This document shows positions 1-12,035 of a stretch of DNA of 64,000 nt, in pieces. How positions within the stretch are numbered: the first letter of the stretch is position 1; the number at the start of each line of letters is the position of its first letter. The notes beneath the pieces were generated by a model that searched no databases, had not been told where the DNA came from, and saw only the letters and a program-made list of their open reading frames with translations. Source of the DNA: Panopea generosa. Taxonomy: Eukaryota > Mollusca > Bivalvia > Adapedonta > Hiatellidae. The position numbers and the translations under genes are program-made. The stretch covers positions 30,781,707 through 30,845,706 of the forward strand of contig CM055894.1 of assembly GCA_029582155.1 (NCBI GenBank). Reading direction: 5' to 3'.

Positions 1-132
1 ACCATCACCTCATTGACATGTTTGTATTAAAAATTTAATACACTACACACTTGCAGACACTTTCATTTTAATTTTTATAAAAAATATTAAAGAAATATCT
101 TCTTTAATTTTCTATTTTTTATATTTCATACC

Positions 133-480
133 TGGTAAGTGTATTTTGTTAGAATACCTAGTGTTAGTTTTCCGCTATATAGGGCTATCAGACAATCAAT
201 TAATCTAACCACTGCTTCCTGGGATCCTGGAAGATTAAACAGTACTCCCATTCCATATGGAGAGTCCCACCTGGCCACATTCTCCATGATAATTGAAATA
301 AGACATTGTGTCACTTCATCTCTCACCACTGATTCAAGTGGGAAAAATATCAGTAACTTGCAGAGATGGGCATGCTTGAGTAACTGGTTAACCTTCCAGG
401 GTCCAAGGAAAGAATGGTTAGGTTCACTGATTGCCTGTTAGCCCTCAAAGGCATAAAAATGATATTAAATATTCCAACAA
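133..480. repeat. Head-to-head pair of tRNA-SINE body fragments
   Basis: The segment about 180-285 is the reverse complement of SINE-body sequence that appears in forward orientation at about 300-475. Both halves share the phrases 'CCTGGGATCCTGG' / 'CCAGGGTCCAAGG' and 'GTTAGCCCTCAAAGGCATAA'. The same body occurs at 9905-10175, 27371-27630 and 40335-40650, but neither half here keeps a tRNA-like head. The short reading frames across it are incidental. Confidence 0.65.
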
Positions 481-1113
481 ACAAATAGACGATATCATTC
501 CGCCACTACTGAAGTTGTTACACGAGTAAGTAAGCATATTGACCATGCATATATATTAGTCTAAGCCAGAGCATCATGAAGTAAAATAGGAGGGCATCAT
601 TATAAACAAGTGTTGCATAAATACAGGAAATTTGATTTTATTACAAAATCTGAAATTCGGTCCTTTAATTAAGTCCTGTAGCAAATCGAAAAGTTGACTA
701 AAGATACAAATAAAAAAGCTGTGCTGGTCAACTACCAATGTGTTTTACAGAGACAAAAATTAGTGGCATAGCAGTATTACATTTCAAATAAAACCACCAC
801 AAAACCAGTTGCTTTTAACAATGACATGTGATTATGCAGGCAATTAGTTATTGTCTTCGTCTAATTCTATAATTCTAGTATATTGGTATTTCTCTTTTTT
901 TAATTACCGGGATGTGTCTACCATATGGCACTGACAGATACATAACCATCATTGGTATTTTAGTAAAGAGTATCCAGCATTCTTGACTTAGGAACATTTT
1001 TTTCTTACTTTAATGTTTATACATGTATTACCATGGTAATTAGATCATGAATCATGGATTAATTACCTATGTTGGACAATGGTTGTCTCTGGTATCCCGT
1101 CTAGTTTTGGGTA
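481..1113. other. No gene or recognisable repeat seen
   Basis: AT-rich sequence without a convincing open frame, splice-site pair or repeat that I can match elsewhere in the window. Confidence 0.6.
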
Positions 1114-1506
1114 CCATATATTCCCTTATTAACACCACCCTCTCGGAAAATGTGGTTAGTCTGTGTATGCTGAAAGCTCATTGTTCTACGTTGATAAGAG
1201 CAAGCATCCAAGTGATTTCAAGTGAAGAGTACACTGACCATAAATTCGGATATTCCAGTACGCGGACTAGTAAATTCATACAGATTTTCAGCTTTTTTCA
1301 TCCTATGTCGATTATTTCATTCACTCTCAAATAATTCTGAACCACTTTTTCGGGGATTTAAACCGGATTTAAGGGTTTTTCCAGGGCTTTATTGGTTTTA
1401 TTGTATTTTTAACTGTTGTTAAATTGCTTTTTTTATCTTTAATAAACGCCCCCACCTTGTAAAATGTAACGCCCCCCCGGGGCGTTTAAAATAAGGGAAT
1501 ATACTG
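1114..1506. mobile_element. MITE with TA target duplication (about 393 bp)
   Basis: The left end CCATATATTCCCTTATT is repeated in inverted form at the right end (AATAAGGGAATATACTG). TA dinucleotides flank both ends at 1112-1113 and 1507-1508. The inside holds a C/G-rich stretch (AATAAACGCCCCC and GCCCCCCCGGGGCG) and no transposase. TA duplication plus inverted repeats fits a non-autonomous Tc1/mariner or pogo relative. The element at 46531-46813 has similar termini. Confidence 0.65.
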
Positions 1507-1508
1507 TA

Positions 1509-2050
1509 TATGTCTGTCTTGGACACGGCACTACCAGTATGAAGCTGGACCACCATTAATTTCACATAGACCATAATATTAGTACAATAGACTGTCACAC
1601 TTACAGTTGTACTCCAAACTCATTGAGAATTTCCAGAATTCATATTCAATTCAAGCGGAACACAAAAAACAGTTAAAAACATGGGCATTAACTGCTTCCA
1701 ATTTCACAATTTTGCTCAAAGTGAAAGTAGGTGTTCCTATTTCACATACAGAGGTCAAATCAGCCAAATTATGCAAAATTCTTACTGTCTAAGAAAAAGT
1801 CCCATCTGCGTGTTATAGCTACCAGTCCACTCAATTTTGCACCATTCTCTGGAAAAATATATTCCCTTCACAAGTTCACATTGCAATAGTACCTGTCAAG
1901 TGCATTTTCACACTCACACCATCTTGAATGACCACTGTCAATTTTTCTATGGAACTACTTTCGGGTACTACCATTATGACCCCCTGGTTCCTGGTCTAAG
2001 TCCAGTATCTCCCTTACAACATCAACACAATATTCAATCCTGATTACCAA
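1509..2050. other. No gene seen; possible eroded upstream part of the LINE
   Basis: Short open stretches up to 2043 could be decayed endonuclease-side sequence of the element that follows. I see no clear endonuclease motif, so the upstream edge of that LINE is not fixed. Confidence 0.4.
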
Positions 2051-4691
2051 TTGCAGCTATCATATAAATATTATATTGAAAATGATGTACATTGTGGTAA
2101 AATCCTTAATAACTCTATTAGATCGACCTCAGATATTGATAACCTATATAAAACAATTGTTAATTCCCTCAATAATGCTACTGATGCATGTTTCCCTAAG
2201 ACAAAATTCAGACACTTTTTGAAGCCTTACTGGGATGAAGAACTAAGAAATGCTCATAAGTGTATGACAACTAAACGTAAAAGTTGGATTGGGGAGGGCA
2301 AACCTAGGGGAGTATCATTTTTGTCTTATAATGAATATAAAGGGGCGAAATGTTTATTTAGAAAAATTGCACAGACATAAAGTTGAACTCTATCTACAGA
2401 AACAAAATGAAGAAATAGATAAAGCTGCGGAAATTGATAGTGCCTCATTCTTGAAGCTTATTAATTCCAGAAAGAGAAAATCAAACATGTCACCTGGGAC
2501 AGAAATGAAATTTAATGGCACCACATACCGGGATCAAAAATCAAATACAATTCAATGGGGGTATTTTTTTAAAGAGCTATACACACCTGATAATCCTATT
2601 TTGTATGATGGATTAATAAATGACAGTTACAAAAGTGAATACCACAGGATAAATAACTTATTATTGCATGTAACATACACAAATGTTCCGTCTATAAGTA
2701 CTAACGAAGTGCTTGTAGCCTGCCGAAAAGCAAAACAGTTTAAAGCTTGCGGGTGTGATAATGTTTATTACGAAAATATTACCTATGGTGGTGAAATAGT
2801 ATTGAAACTCTTAGCAAAACTATTTCAAAATATGACTACATATTCGCATACGCCAAATGATATGAAGAAAGGTATAATCATACTTTTATACAAAGGTGGT
2901 AAAAAGGCAAAGACTGACCTGAATAGTTATCGAGCAATTACTCTCTCATTTGTACTGTTAAAATTATATGAATCTATACTACTCGATAGAATTGAACGCG
3001 ATTGTGCGTATCAGAAAATTAATAAGTTACAAGGTGGGTTTCAATGGGGTATTGGCTGCATAATGACTTCTTTTGTTCTGCGTGAATGCTCTTACTTCGC
3101 TAAAGAAAATGACAGTCAGTTAAATATTGCTTTTCTAGATGTACGCCGTGCATTTGATACCGTTTGGCATGAGGCTCTTATGGTAATATTGTTCAAATTT
3201 GGATTACCGTTATACATTCTTAAAGTTGTTTTTAACTTATATACCAATATGACCAGTTGTGTCAGAAACCAAGGTCACTTTTCAGACTGGTTCCCAGTAT
3301 TACAAGGTACCAGACAGGGAGGGATTCTCAGTCCTTTTCTGTACATCGTCTTTATAAATGATCTTATGGATAAGTTAGTAGCCTCAGAATATGGTTTTTA
3401 TATGTACAATATTAACTGCTCCTGTCCTACATCAGCTGATGATATGGTTTTATTATCTTTATCTTAAACTGGGTTAAGTCACATGATTGATATCTGCTAC
3501 AAATATGGTATCGAACACCATTATTTTTACAATGCTTCTAAATGCTCGGTCATTATATCTCATGAATCACGCAATAAATATAAATTAAACACAAGTAAAT
3601 GGATTCTTGGGGACAGTAAAGTAGATGAAGTGGAGCAGTATACACATTTAGGTGTGCTTTTCAATAAATACGAGAATAATAATGACATTATAAAGGAAGC
3701 GAACTACAAAATTAGGAGTACCTTTTAAATATAATAAATTGTGGCGTATATTCTGGGGGAATTCACCCAGCAACGGTGAAACAAATATTTAAGTCGGTTG
3801 TCTTGCCGAAAGCTTTGTACGGCTGTGAGCTATGGCATAATCTTACTAATACCCATATACTTACTATTGAAAGAGCACATAAATAGGTTCTGTTTAAAAC
3901 ACATTCAGTCAATACCAAAGTATACAAGAACAGACGTAGTACTAAGTATGTTAGGATGCCTATCAATGGAAGCTGAAATTGATAAAAGAAAACTTATATT
4001 TTTAGGTTAGCTCTGTAGGTTGTCACCATACATCATAGCAAAGCAAATATTTGTTAATCGTTTATTTGACTATAAGTTAATACCTACTAAAGTTAAAGGT
4101 TTCATTGCCGATATAAAATTTGTTTGTAAAAAATATGATATTTCATCGTACTTAGATGAATATTCTCAGACAAGTGTTTTTCCGTCAAAATTTCAATGGA
4201 AAAAAATAGTAAATACTGCTGTTTATGGGTTCGAAAACAAACAGTTACTAAATAAATGTCAAAATGATGACTCTCTCAATGGATTCAATCTTATCCATTG
4301 TAACTTTGATTTGTGCTTACTCTGGAAACTGAGTTAAACTGAAAGGATTTATACAGAATCAGGTAGTACAATGGCATATATAATGTGTAGGTTTTTCTCA
4401 AGACCATTTCAGCAAAATTGTTCCAAATGTGGATTGCCATCTTCATACTTAGTTGAACATGTTCTACTTGATTGTATTTATAACAATAGCAAACGGGATA
4501 ATTTATGGCAAAAATTATATGTGAGGTTTGGTGTAAAATTGTTTTGCTATATAATGTATATGCCAACACGTGTACAATTGATACATATGTTTACAGGAAT
4601 TAAATATTTCTTAAATGAAAAAGACAGCTTGGACTGTTTAAAAATATGTGTTTTAGCATTTCATAACATGTGGTATTGCAGTTATAAGTAA
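2051..4691 (+). pseudogene. LINE reverse transcriptase pseudogene
   Basis: The reading starts in one frame (2051-2380, with PYWDEELRNAH linker sequence) and moves by one base to the frame of 2289-3467 at an A-run near 2355-2362. The second frame carries the RT blocks: KKGIIILLYKGG, LNSYRAITLS, LQGGFQWG, FLDVRRAFDTVW, GTRQGGILSPFLY and SADD (residue 382 of that frame), where Tyr or Phe is usual before ADD. In-frame stops follow at 3465-3467, 3726-3728 and 4008-4010. Between 3729 and 3890 the LPKALYGCELWHN segment is in another frame. The C-terminal knuckle C-x2-C-x9-H-x4-C is still legible in 4371-4691. With several stops and at least two frameshifts it cannot encode a functional protein. Confidence 0.85.
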
Positions 4692-5188
4692 TATGTCATG
4701 CAGTTAATAAACTATCAAATATTAATCAAAATCGTGCCAACTGGCTTATTAAACCATATTAAACGTTCTCTATGGTTACCTTATATTTCGTTTCGATAAT
4801 GTAGCCATATTATAAAGAGAATATGTACCAATATGGATTCAAATGAATTTGCTTTTCATGTTAATAATTCTTAATTTTTGTTTCGATAGGGTTATTTCAT
4901 ATGAAAATAATTCATTTAGCGTCTGTGTATTTATGTGTGCGTGCGTGAGTGAGTGTGTTTGTGTGCGAGCGAGTTTGTCTGTGTGTGTGCATGATATTAT
5001 AGCTATCAAATGGACTGTATATCGTTTTGTCAATTGTAAATTATCGTTACTTTATATATGTATTCAATCTGTATAGTATTACCTTTTTTTCATTTGTCTT
5101 TTGTCAACAATGTATATTATTGTTTGTATCCTCTCCTGTATGATTTGGAGAAATAAAGATATATATCTTTGTCATGCATAAAAAAAAA
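2051..5188 (+). mobile_element. Degenerate non-LTR retrotransposon (LINE), 5' truncated
   Basis: A plus-strand element running from the linker upstream of reverse transcriptase to an AATAAA (5152-5157) and a nine-base A run (5180-5188). No endonuclease domain is recognisable, so it is probably 5' truncated or too decayed at that end. Coding remnants occupy 2051-4691; the rest is 3' untranslated sequence with a GT-rich stretch at about 4919-4990. It belongs to an endonuclease/reverse-transcriptase LINE group with a C-terminal CCHC knuckle. It differs from the Tx1-like elements at 21457 and 53850 and from the element at 57547. Confidence 0.85.
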
Positions 5189-5445
5189 TCTCTAATTATC
5201 AATCAAAGATTAAATATTGACCTTTTTCCCTGGGGGTCAACATAGGTTAAATTCTTGTTACAACAGATTTCAACAATAGCAAACAACACATTAAAGCAAT
5301 AATACACTACATTGAAAGCTAAACATTTTAATATAACTAAAAAATTAAATGATTTAATTGTTTTGCATTTTACTAAAAATAAAAGGGAAAGAATGTTGAC
5401 AGTAAACCCCAGATTTGAATCATTAAAAATTGTTTTTTAAATATT

Positions 5446-5590
5446 TAAAGGGAATATATCAGGATTTGAAAATAATATAATTTTATCATGTCTATATATT
5501 ATATATTCACTGATCCTCTATTACGGTACCGAAAGTATACCTATTGAAACATGCCAAAATAATATACTTATATTTTTTAAGACATTTATA
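5446..5590. repeat. Dispersed AT-rich repeat ('GGAATATATCAGGATTT' family)
   Basis: The phrase GAATATATCAGGATTT followed by TATCATGTCTATATA and CATGCCAAAATAATATACT is matched by the copy at about 44884-45025 (GAATATCAGGATTT, TATCATGTCTATGTATA, CATGCCAACATAATATACT), and more weakly near 29204-29290. No coding content or clear inverted ends. Confidence 0.55.
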
Positions 5591-6574
5591 GCACTTTTTC
5601 AACTGATAACAACCCTTTAAATTACCTTCATTTTTGTTTGTATGGGGTTTTGTGTTTTTTTTCCCCCAACAGTTTTTCAGTTATTTAATGGCAGCTAGTG
5701 CCAGTGTTCCTGGGATCCAATTGGTGGTTAAACCAGTACTAGACACATCTAATCTCTACAAGTCACTGACTACTTCCTACATGTTCAAAGGTTGGAGATT
5801 CATAGTTGTAGAACAAACTTCATGACCAAGGTTCACAGAGGCTATGACCAGGAAAGGATTGGACTCACAACCTCTGACCGACTTCAAAGTTGTGAACACA
5901 TTGCCTTAATTCAGTTATCAATCTTATTAATATAAACCGCTCTTCGACAACTTGTTATTTTAAAAACACCCAACTAACACTTTACACATTGTCAAGTATA
6001 GTTAGTGAATCGGAAAATTATGTTCATATCAAATCAATTGTATGATAATAATATTAGCATCCCTTAATCAATTATTATTTTGCCATACATGTAATATGCC
6101 TATAATCTTTTTGTTTAAAATATATTCTGCATAAACATTATTGTATCAGCAAAATGTCATAGAAAAACTCGTGAATGGAAAGATTTGATTGGAAATTTGG
6201 CAAAAAAATTACACATGTATACATTACATATCAATGCAGTATGTAATGGCATCATCAAAATGTGCTACAACTGCAGTGTGGCAGGTAAGCTGCAGCTACA
6301 TGGATTATAATATGCAGAGCTACAGGGGCTATAATAACATGTGTTTGCTTTATGCTACATTTATACAGTGGATTAAACTAATAGTGGAAGAAGGAAGGGA
6401 TTTTGAAAGGTTCATTAATAAAAACATTTACAAATGGTGCATGAGGTATACAATGCAGCGGTAGATCCAGGGTTTCAGTTTAGAGGGGGCATACTTATGG
6501 AAGTACATGGTTTTTAATAGAAACATATGGAATATTAATAGAATATGAGTCAGGGTGGGGTGGGGGATGCACTC
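5591..6574. other. Non-coding; possible SINE remnant at 5690-5910
   Basis: About 5690-5910 reads like a minus-strand SINE body ('CTGGGATCCAATTGGTGGTTAAACC', then 'GGACTCACAACCTCTGACC'), but its tRNA head is too eroded to assign. I see nothing convincing in the remainder. Confidence 0.4.
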
Positions 6575-6895
6575 CACCGCATTGGTAGTCTATGGGTAGT
6601 GTCTGCCTTGCATGCAGAGGGTCCTGGGTTTGATCCCTTGTATGTCATACAACAGACTTAAAATATGGTACTGTAAGCTTCCTTCCCTGGTGCTTAGCAT
6701 TTAGATGATAGTTCTAGGTCTGGTTGGCCCCATGTCAACATAATGTGACTGGGTGAGGTATCATACCATGTGTCTGAAGCATGATACTCCGGTGTGACAG
6801 CGCTTAAAATACTGTCTCAAGTAGACACTGTCGCTGAAAAATTGTTGAACGTGATGCTAAACACCACACAAGAACAACAATAGATGCTTTATAAA
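6575..6895 (+). repeat. tRNA-Ala-like SINE
   Basis: The head (about 6581-6640) resembles a tRNA: an A-box-like TGGTAGTCTATGGGTAGTG, an anticodon-arm-like CCTTGCATGCAGAGG compatible with an Ala (TGC) tRNA, and a B box GGGTTTGATCCC at 6626-6637. The unrelated body ends at about 6880-6895 with GCTAAACACCACACAAG and an A/C-rich tail. It is a retroposed SINE, not a functional tRNA gene, because the acceptor stem does not close. Confidence 0.65.
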
Positions 6896-7689
6896 ATGAT
6901 AGGAGTAATATAAAGACAAAGGTAAACTTTGACCAAGTGAGTGAGACGGACACTCAAGTCTTGTTCCTCTTAAAATGTCCATTATATCCTTTTCGAGCAA
7001 AAGGCTAAGCTTAATAAAGGTTCAACAGTATGCACAGTCATGTATGTCATTAAGCAGAAATGTCCAAAGAAGCATTCTTTTCATTTATATTTCGCACAGA
7101 CGTATAAAATATTGAACACTTTGCCCATAGTCAATCAAATCTGGCATAAAAAACCTCGTCTCGTAAGATCACAGCAAATATTTAACTTCATATAAGGCTG
7201 CAAACCCATTATGCATTTCATTATCATCCAACAGACTAAGTTTATCACCTAAGCAAGGTCAGAATATTAATTCTTGATAAACCATTAGTAATTCAAGGGC
7301 CATCACTCTGACATTGAATGTCAGCTGTAACTATAAGATTGGTCAAGATCCAATAAGTATATGGATGAACAAAAGGTGATCTTTAGTCTTCGGGCGAGGT
7401 GAGCTTATTAATTTTTGATTATGGGATTCCAGAAAGACTGAAAAAAGATGTCATCATAGATGACAGTGATGACACCAATGACCAAACGTAAGCAATTACA
7501 ATAGCTTAGGCAGAGAGCAATTATGTTGCATAATCTAGCAAAGCTTCTTTATAACACAACTGCATTGAATCTACACCATACAGATTGCATTAGCAATAGA
7601 GAACAAAAATTGTTCTGACATGGCCTTAGTTTAATCCAATTTATTTTAGCTCAATTTTTTGCACACAGAAAACTCAAAGCTTATATGAA
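6896..7689. other. No gene or recognisable repeat seen
   Basis: AT-rich sequence with no supported exon, long frame or obvious repeat. Confidence 0.5.
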
Positions 7690-7835
7690 CCGTTTTGGAG
7701 TCATGGGTAGAGCCAGTACTGAGTGTTGTCATTTTAGAAGCATAAGGTCAAGCTGTGAATCAAACCGAAAAATTATGGCATGGGCAGCCAACACTCTATC
7801 CACTACACTACCAGCCCGCTATACCTTGATTTTGC
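7690..7835 (-). repeat. tRNA-related SINE head (minus strand)
   Basis: Read on the minus strand, GGGCTGGTAGTGTAGTGGAT resembles an A box in the style GGTAGTGTAGTGG, and GGTTTGATTCACAG resembles a B box. An open frame that runs through it on the plus strand (from 7685) is chance read-through into T-rich sequence. Confidence 0.5.
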
Positions 7836-8349
7836 CAAGTTATTTTGCAGCAAACTTTGACAGGAACATTAATGAAGATGATAACATACCCTGGGTGATC
7901 AAGCAAACCACTTACGTTCGTTGTTTACGTCTTTTTTTCTTCCTCTTTTTTCTCTCACTTAATTCAATGTACAAAATATTGTTAGTTAAAGCTGTTAATA
8001 ATGCAAGAGTTTGCAACCAGAACCATCCAAAAGAAAACAAAAAAACACTGGTCAAGAGGGCCTGTGAAAACTCTACTGGCCACAATAAAGCATTTTGCAT
8101 ATATATATATGTATGTGATAGCTTAAGGAAACTCCCACGCACATTTGTCTATTGTTTATTTCATTTCTTGAAAAAATTGGTGCAGAAATATCTGAGATCT
8201 TAAATAGTAACAATATTTATTGAGATGATTATCCAAATAATAATATAGGATATAATAAGAATTTGCTAATTATGATGTTCACAAAAAATTACCTCACAGA
8301 AACTTGATAGCCAGAGGTGATGATGAAATATCACTGCTACACTGTATTA

Positions 8350-8377
8350 CTACACGGAGAGGCTTCGACCAGTAGAG
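8350..8377 (-). CDS. Candidate terminal coding exon of the minus-strand gene
   Basis: The acceptor ends ...TTATTATTCTAAG at 8378-8390. The previous exon (9413-9560) ends in phase 2 with AG; adding the first base here gives a Ser codon, then STGRSLSV and a TAG at 8350-8352. The last residues L-S-V would fit a hydrophobic-x-hydrophobic PDZ-type ligand, which is inference from the motif alone. Downstream sequence to about 8291 is less AT-rich than its surroundings and would be 3' untranslated; it contains a possible donor GAG|GTAATT. In another frame the same segment is open for 28 codons, so the assignment rests on phase only. Confidence 0.35.
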
Positions 8378-8390
8378 CTTAGAATAATAA

Positions 8391-9412
8391 TATAAAATCA
8401 AGCAGTATATTTTGTTGTACACCATTTTTCATTATTTTTTTCTTTCTTGAATCTCTCTTTTCTTAATTATATGAAGTCTATAATGAACATGACCATACAA
8501 GAGATGTCATAAGGACAGCATGCTCGACTATTCTAAAATACTTACAAACACTTAGTGTAAAGCATTTAATACTAAAAGAATATTTGTTCAAGTTATTAAG
8601 GGAACACCTGAATAATATGTAAATTTAACTTTTTTAATGACGATACAAACTTGGAAAGAGAGTTGAAAGATGTAAAAAAAAAAAGAAATATATCATCAAC
8701 AACAAAAATGTTGCTTAAACAAAGGCAGTGTCTTAAACAGAACTGTAATACATTGATAAGAAACTGCATTAAATTAAAATAAAAAGAGAACAAAAGCGTT
8801 GCACACAAGCAAAGGAACTAATTTACAAACAATTGCAACAATCACTTTACAAAGTTAACATTCTTACAAATATTACATCTACTACATTTTTTTTTCAAAA
8901 AACAAATAAAGAGCTTTGTATAAAATATTAAAAAATGCAACACAAATCTTCAAGAATAATTGGAAAAATAGCGGCCCAAATATTTGGACCTAAGTGGCTC
9001 ATCTGATTTCACCAGTCACTTGTTATCAAACTTTGAATGGACTAAGTCTATAAAGAACATTAATATAATATTATGTAGATGAAAAAAACAACAAAAATTA
9101 TCTGTTTTCCTATAGAATTGTTATGTAAAAAACCAAAGGCCCAAATACACCCAAGCTCCTTTATTTGAACAAACTTGAAACCCATAGTCAAAGAGATCAT
9201 TCAAAACAAATCTTGTTTGTCAGTTCTTGAAAAGATTTTTAAATTCAAAATTTCCCCATGTTGAGTTGATAAGTCCCCAAAGAAAGGCCAATTTTGAATG
9301 ATCACAATACCGTAGCTCACCCAAAGCTTTGCACAGATGAGCAAAAAACTACATAAGAGACAAATGACAAACTACAATCTATTTCCTTACGCATACAATT
9401 AAAGTATCATAC
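8391..9412. other. Intron-like AT-rich sequence
   Basis: Contains A- and T-runs and no supported exon. It would be the last intron of the minus-strand gene if the terminal exon call is right. Confidence 0.4.
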
Positions 9413-9560
9413 CTTTCATCCTCCTCTCTGACAACAGTAGGCTGTGGTCTGACTGATGCTGGCTTTTGTGGCAGTTTTTTCTTATCTTTTAATGACATTG
9501 CTACTGCACTACCAGTAACTCCAGAGCTTCCTGTACCTCCATTGTCTCTGTTCTCAGTAG
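9413..9560 (-). CDS. Cytoplasmic-tail exon of the minus-strand gene
   Basis: A 148-nt exon with a strong acceptor (CTGCTTTTTCAG, then CTACTG) and donor (GATGAAAG|GTATGA). It enters in phase 1 and leaves in phase 2, with no stop in that frame. It encodes a hydrophilic segment: TENRDNGGTGSSGVTG, then a basic patch (SLKDKKKLPQKP), then RPQPTVVREEDE. The low hydrophobicity, Lys cluster and Pro pairs fit a cytoplasmic tail with possible SH3-type proline sites (PQKPASVRPQP). The sequence is less AT-rich than its flanks, as expected for coding DNA. Its incoming phase matches the outgoing phase of 14418-14474. This is one of the best-supported host exons in the window. The family is not recognised. 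Confidence 0.7.
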
Positions 9561-9904
9561 CTGAAAAAGCAGTATGACATTTCTGACATCAATAATAATG
9601 CACAGGTGAGAAGAGAAGGGTGCAGGGCTGTCTGGATTATATTCAAGTCTTACTACAAATCAGTTATTTGCCTGCTTTTGACTCAATTCAAATCTCAAAG
9701 TTGTCAATGTGAATGTTTATATTTGTCTTCTAGTAATTTCAATATAACAATGTTGGATAATGGATAGTGATAAGTTTTTGTCACCAATCACAATGTGGTC
9801 AGGTTTATAAGCTTTTATTAATTACTGAATGCTGTTCTAGAGTACATGTACTGTCTTTTTTTTACACAATTTACTATTGTGGGTACAACAATGTAAAACT
9901 ATTT

Positions 9905-10175
9905 AGCTCATTTTTATGCCATTGAGGGCTAACAGATGATCAGTTAACCTAACCACTATTTTCTGAGATCCTGGAAGGTCAACAAGTACTCAAGCTCACC
10001 TATCTCCACAAGTAACTGATAACTTTCCCACTTGAATCAGCGATGAGAGACTAATGATAATGAGACGCAACGTCAAATATCAATAATCTCGGACACTGTG
10101 CCCTGACGAGGATTCTAACACATGACCCTGAATTGATAGTCAGATGCACTACTCACTAAGCTAACTGGGCCCCGG
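9905..10175 (-). repeat. tRNA-derived SINE (minus strand)
   Basis: On the minus strand the head reads GGGCCCAGTTAGCTCAGTGA, an A-box region, followed by a weakened B box TGTTAGAATCC at about 10108-10118. The body contains GATTCAAGTGGGAAAG and ends with GTTAGCCCTCAATGGCATAA. Same family as 27371-27630 and 40335-40650. Confidence 0.8.
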
Positions 10176-11757
10176 TAACTGGCTACGAAGCTGTGAAAGA
10201 TTGACTCGGTATCAGGCATATGAATTTTGATCAACACTGAATTTCAGGTAATTAGCATTTTATTTTTATTAGTTAAAGCAATCATTCTTGATTGTAAAGC
10301 AACAACAAGAATTACATTAATTTTGAAGAACACATTATACAAGACTCTAACAAAACACTTAAAGGTGACAATGACCATGCAACTCATTCCCATTGCTCTT
10401 AACAATGCTGTGAGTATTTATGGAATGTCTTATAATATTTGACAGTAACAACTCAATGAGTTTTTTTTTACTTACAGCAAAGATGACATTGGCCTTGAAG
10501 GTATAAACCATAATTTTGTAAATGACACACCTTCACATTGTCATAGATGTTTCAGTATGGATATAAATGGAATTATTCGTTTTTTGTATTTTTTCTATAA
10601 TTATATAAGTTTGATTTGTAATTTACAAACATCTGACATTTACAGGTGACCTTGAGCTTGAATGTTGGTATCTAAATTTTGTTAGCACACCACCTTCTCG
10701 TTGTCTAGACAATTTCCATTCAAATTGATGGAATTCCTGTATAGTTACAGTCGTGACATTATTGACAACATATGAACCTGAAACAGACTGACTTACAAAC
10801 ACCAGAACAACATCCTATATTTCGTGTGGGTATGATTTGTTTGTTTGAATATTTAGCGCCATTTTAATGCCATCGAACACTAAAAGACGATGTGTGGTTA
10901 TGAAAATAACGATGTAAAGGCACTGTCACTAAAGGAATTCCAAGCTGTCATAAAGAACAATCACAACTTGTACATGACATTGTCACTGGCTTCTTTTGGC
11001 CCCTAATGTTGTTTGTCTTCACGAAAGACATAGAGGTCATGAGCCTGTTTTTTTGTCAATGTTGCATCCGCACAGTGCCTATGGGTTTTATTAGTATGTA
11101 TAAATCCTCCATTGAGTAAGTTTAATTACCATTTTACAAGATGTGTGCATGCAGACATACTAAATAAAGAAACAAACAGCAAGGATCACAGTATACAGAA
11201 TCTTTCTTGAAACTTTCAGCATCAACACCATAGTTACAGATGAAACACCTTATCTATGGTAATGAAGCGGTTTCCGATAACCAAAATCCTCAAGAGCAGA
11301 ACTATCTGTCGTCATCATCAGATAAGCAAGAGAAATGGAATCTAAAAACAGTGGCTTTTAACAGAATTGTAGATACATCAAACATGAAAATACCCCTTAC
11401 TCCCAATTTAATGTTATCTAAAGAATGAAATCAACCTTACAGTGTAAGAATCTAAAACTTAATTGAGGTTCCAATCAAATAGTTGCAGATGCCTGCATAG
11501 CAACAAATACAAAAAATACATTTTGGTGCAAAAAGAATCACCAGTACATGTGGAGGTACCAGTATTGTGTACTAGGATCTTCTTACTTCCATTCCTTTGT
11601 GTGCAAAATATTTATCAAACAATATCTCAGACAGACAATGCCAAATCTGATGAAGACAGAAAAAAAAAAGCAGAAAAAATTATAGTAAATCAATGTTTGA
11701 GTAAAAAAAAACTTTGATAAAAAGATATGCAAAGCAACCATCTGATTATACTATTAT
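10176..11757. other. Intronic sequence, no supported exon
   Basis: Contains a short SINE-tail fragment at about 10862-10905 (TTTTAATGCCATCGAACACTAAAAGACG, minus). An 18-nt phase-compatible splice-flanked stretch at 10476-10493 is discussed under rejected items. No other feature seen. Confidence 0.45.
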
Positions 11758-12035
11758 TGGGTTGGTGGTGCAATGGATAGTGTTGAATGTTCAAGCCCAA
11801 GGCTAGTCATTTGCTCTCAGGCTTAACTAACTGGTCTTTCAAAATAACTCAATACTGGTTCTATCTTGATTAAAAAATAACTTAAATACTGGTTCTATCC
11901 AGATTTAAAAATAACTCAATACTGGTTTTATCCAGATTCAAATATAACTGGTTCTATCCATTTTCAAAAATAATTCAGTACTGGTTCTATCCAGATTCAA
12001 AAATAACTCAGTGCTGGTTCTATCCAGATAACAGA
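11758..12035. repeat. SINE-like head followed by about six ~33-bp tandem copies
   Basis: GGGTTGGTGGTGCAATGGATAGTG (11759-11782) resembles a SINE/tRNA-like head and is matched loosely at 18189-18215. From about 11850 to 12030 the motif ACTGGTTCTATCCAGATT recurs at 11853, 11888, 11921, 11947, 11979 and 12012, spaced 26-35 bp. Confidence 0.6.

Noticed and set aside
4839-5076. Paired ORFs on both strands near 4.9 kb
   Set aside because: They come from a GT-rich stretch in the LINE 3' untranslated region.
6581-6650. Functional tRNA-Ala gene
   Set aside because: Boxes A and B are tRNA-like, but the acceptor stem does not pair and a SINE body follows.
7685-8203. 172-codon plus-strand ORF
   Set aside because: It runs through a minus-strand SINE head and homopolymeric introns, with low-complexity composition and no domain or splice signal.
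10476-10493. 18-nt splice-flanked, phase-1 microexon candidate on the minus strand
   Set aside because: It has a good donor (GCT|GTAAGT) but a weak acceptor, and 18 nt is too short to separate from chance. It would also change the well-supported junction between 14418 and 9560.
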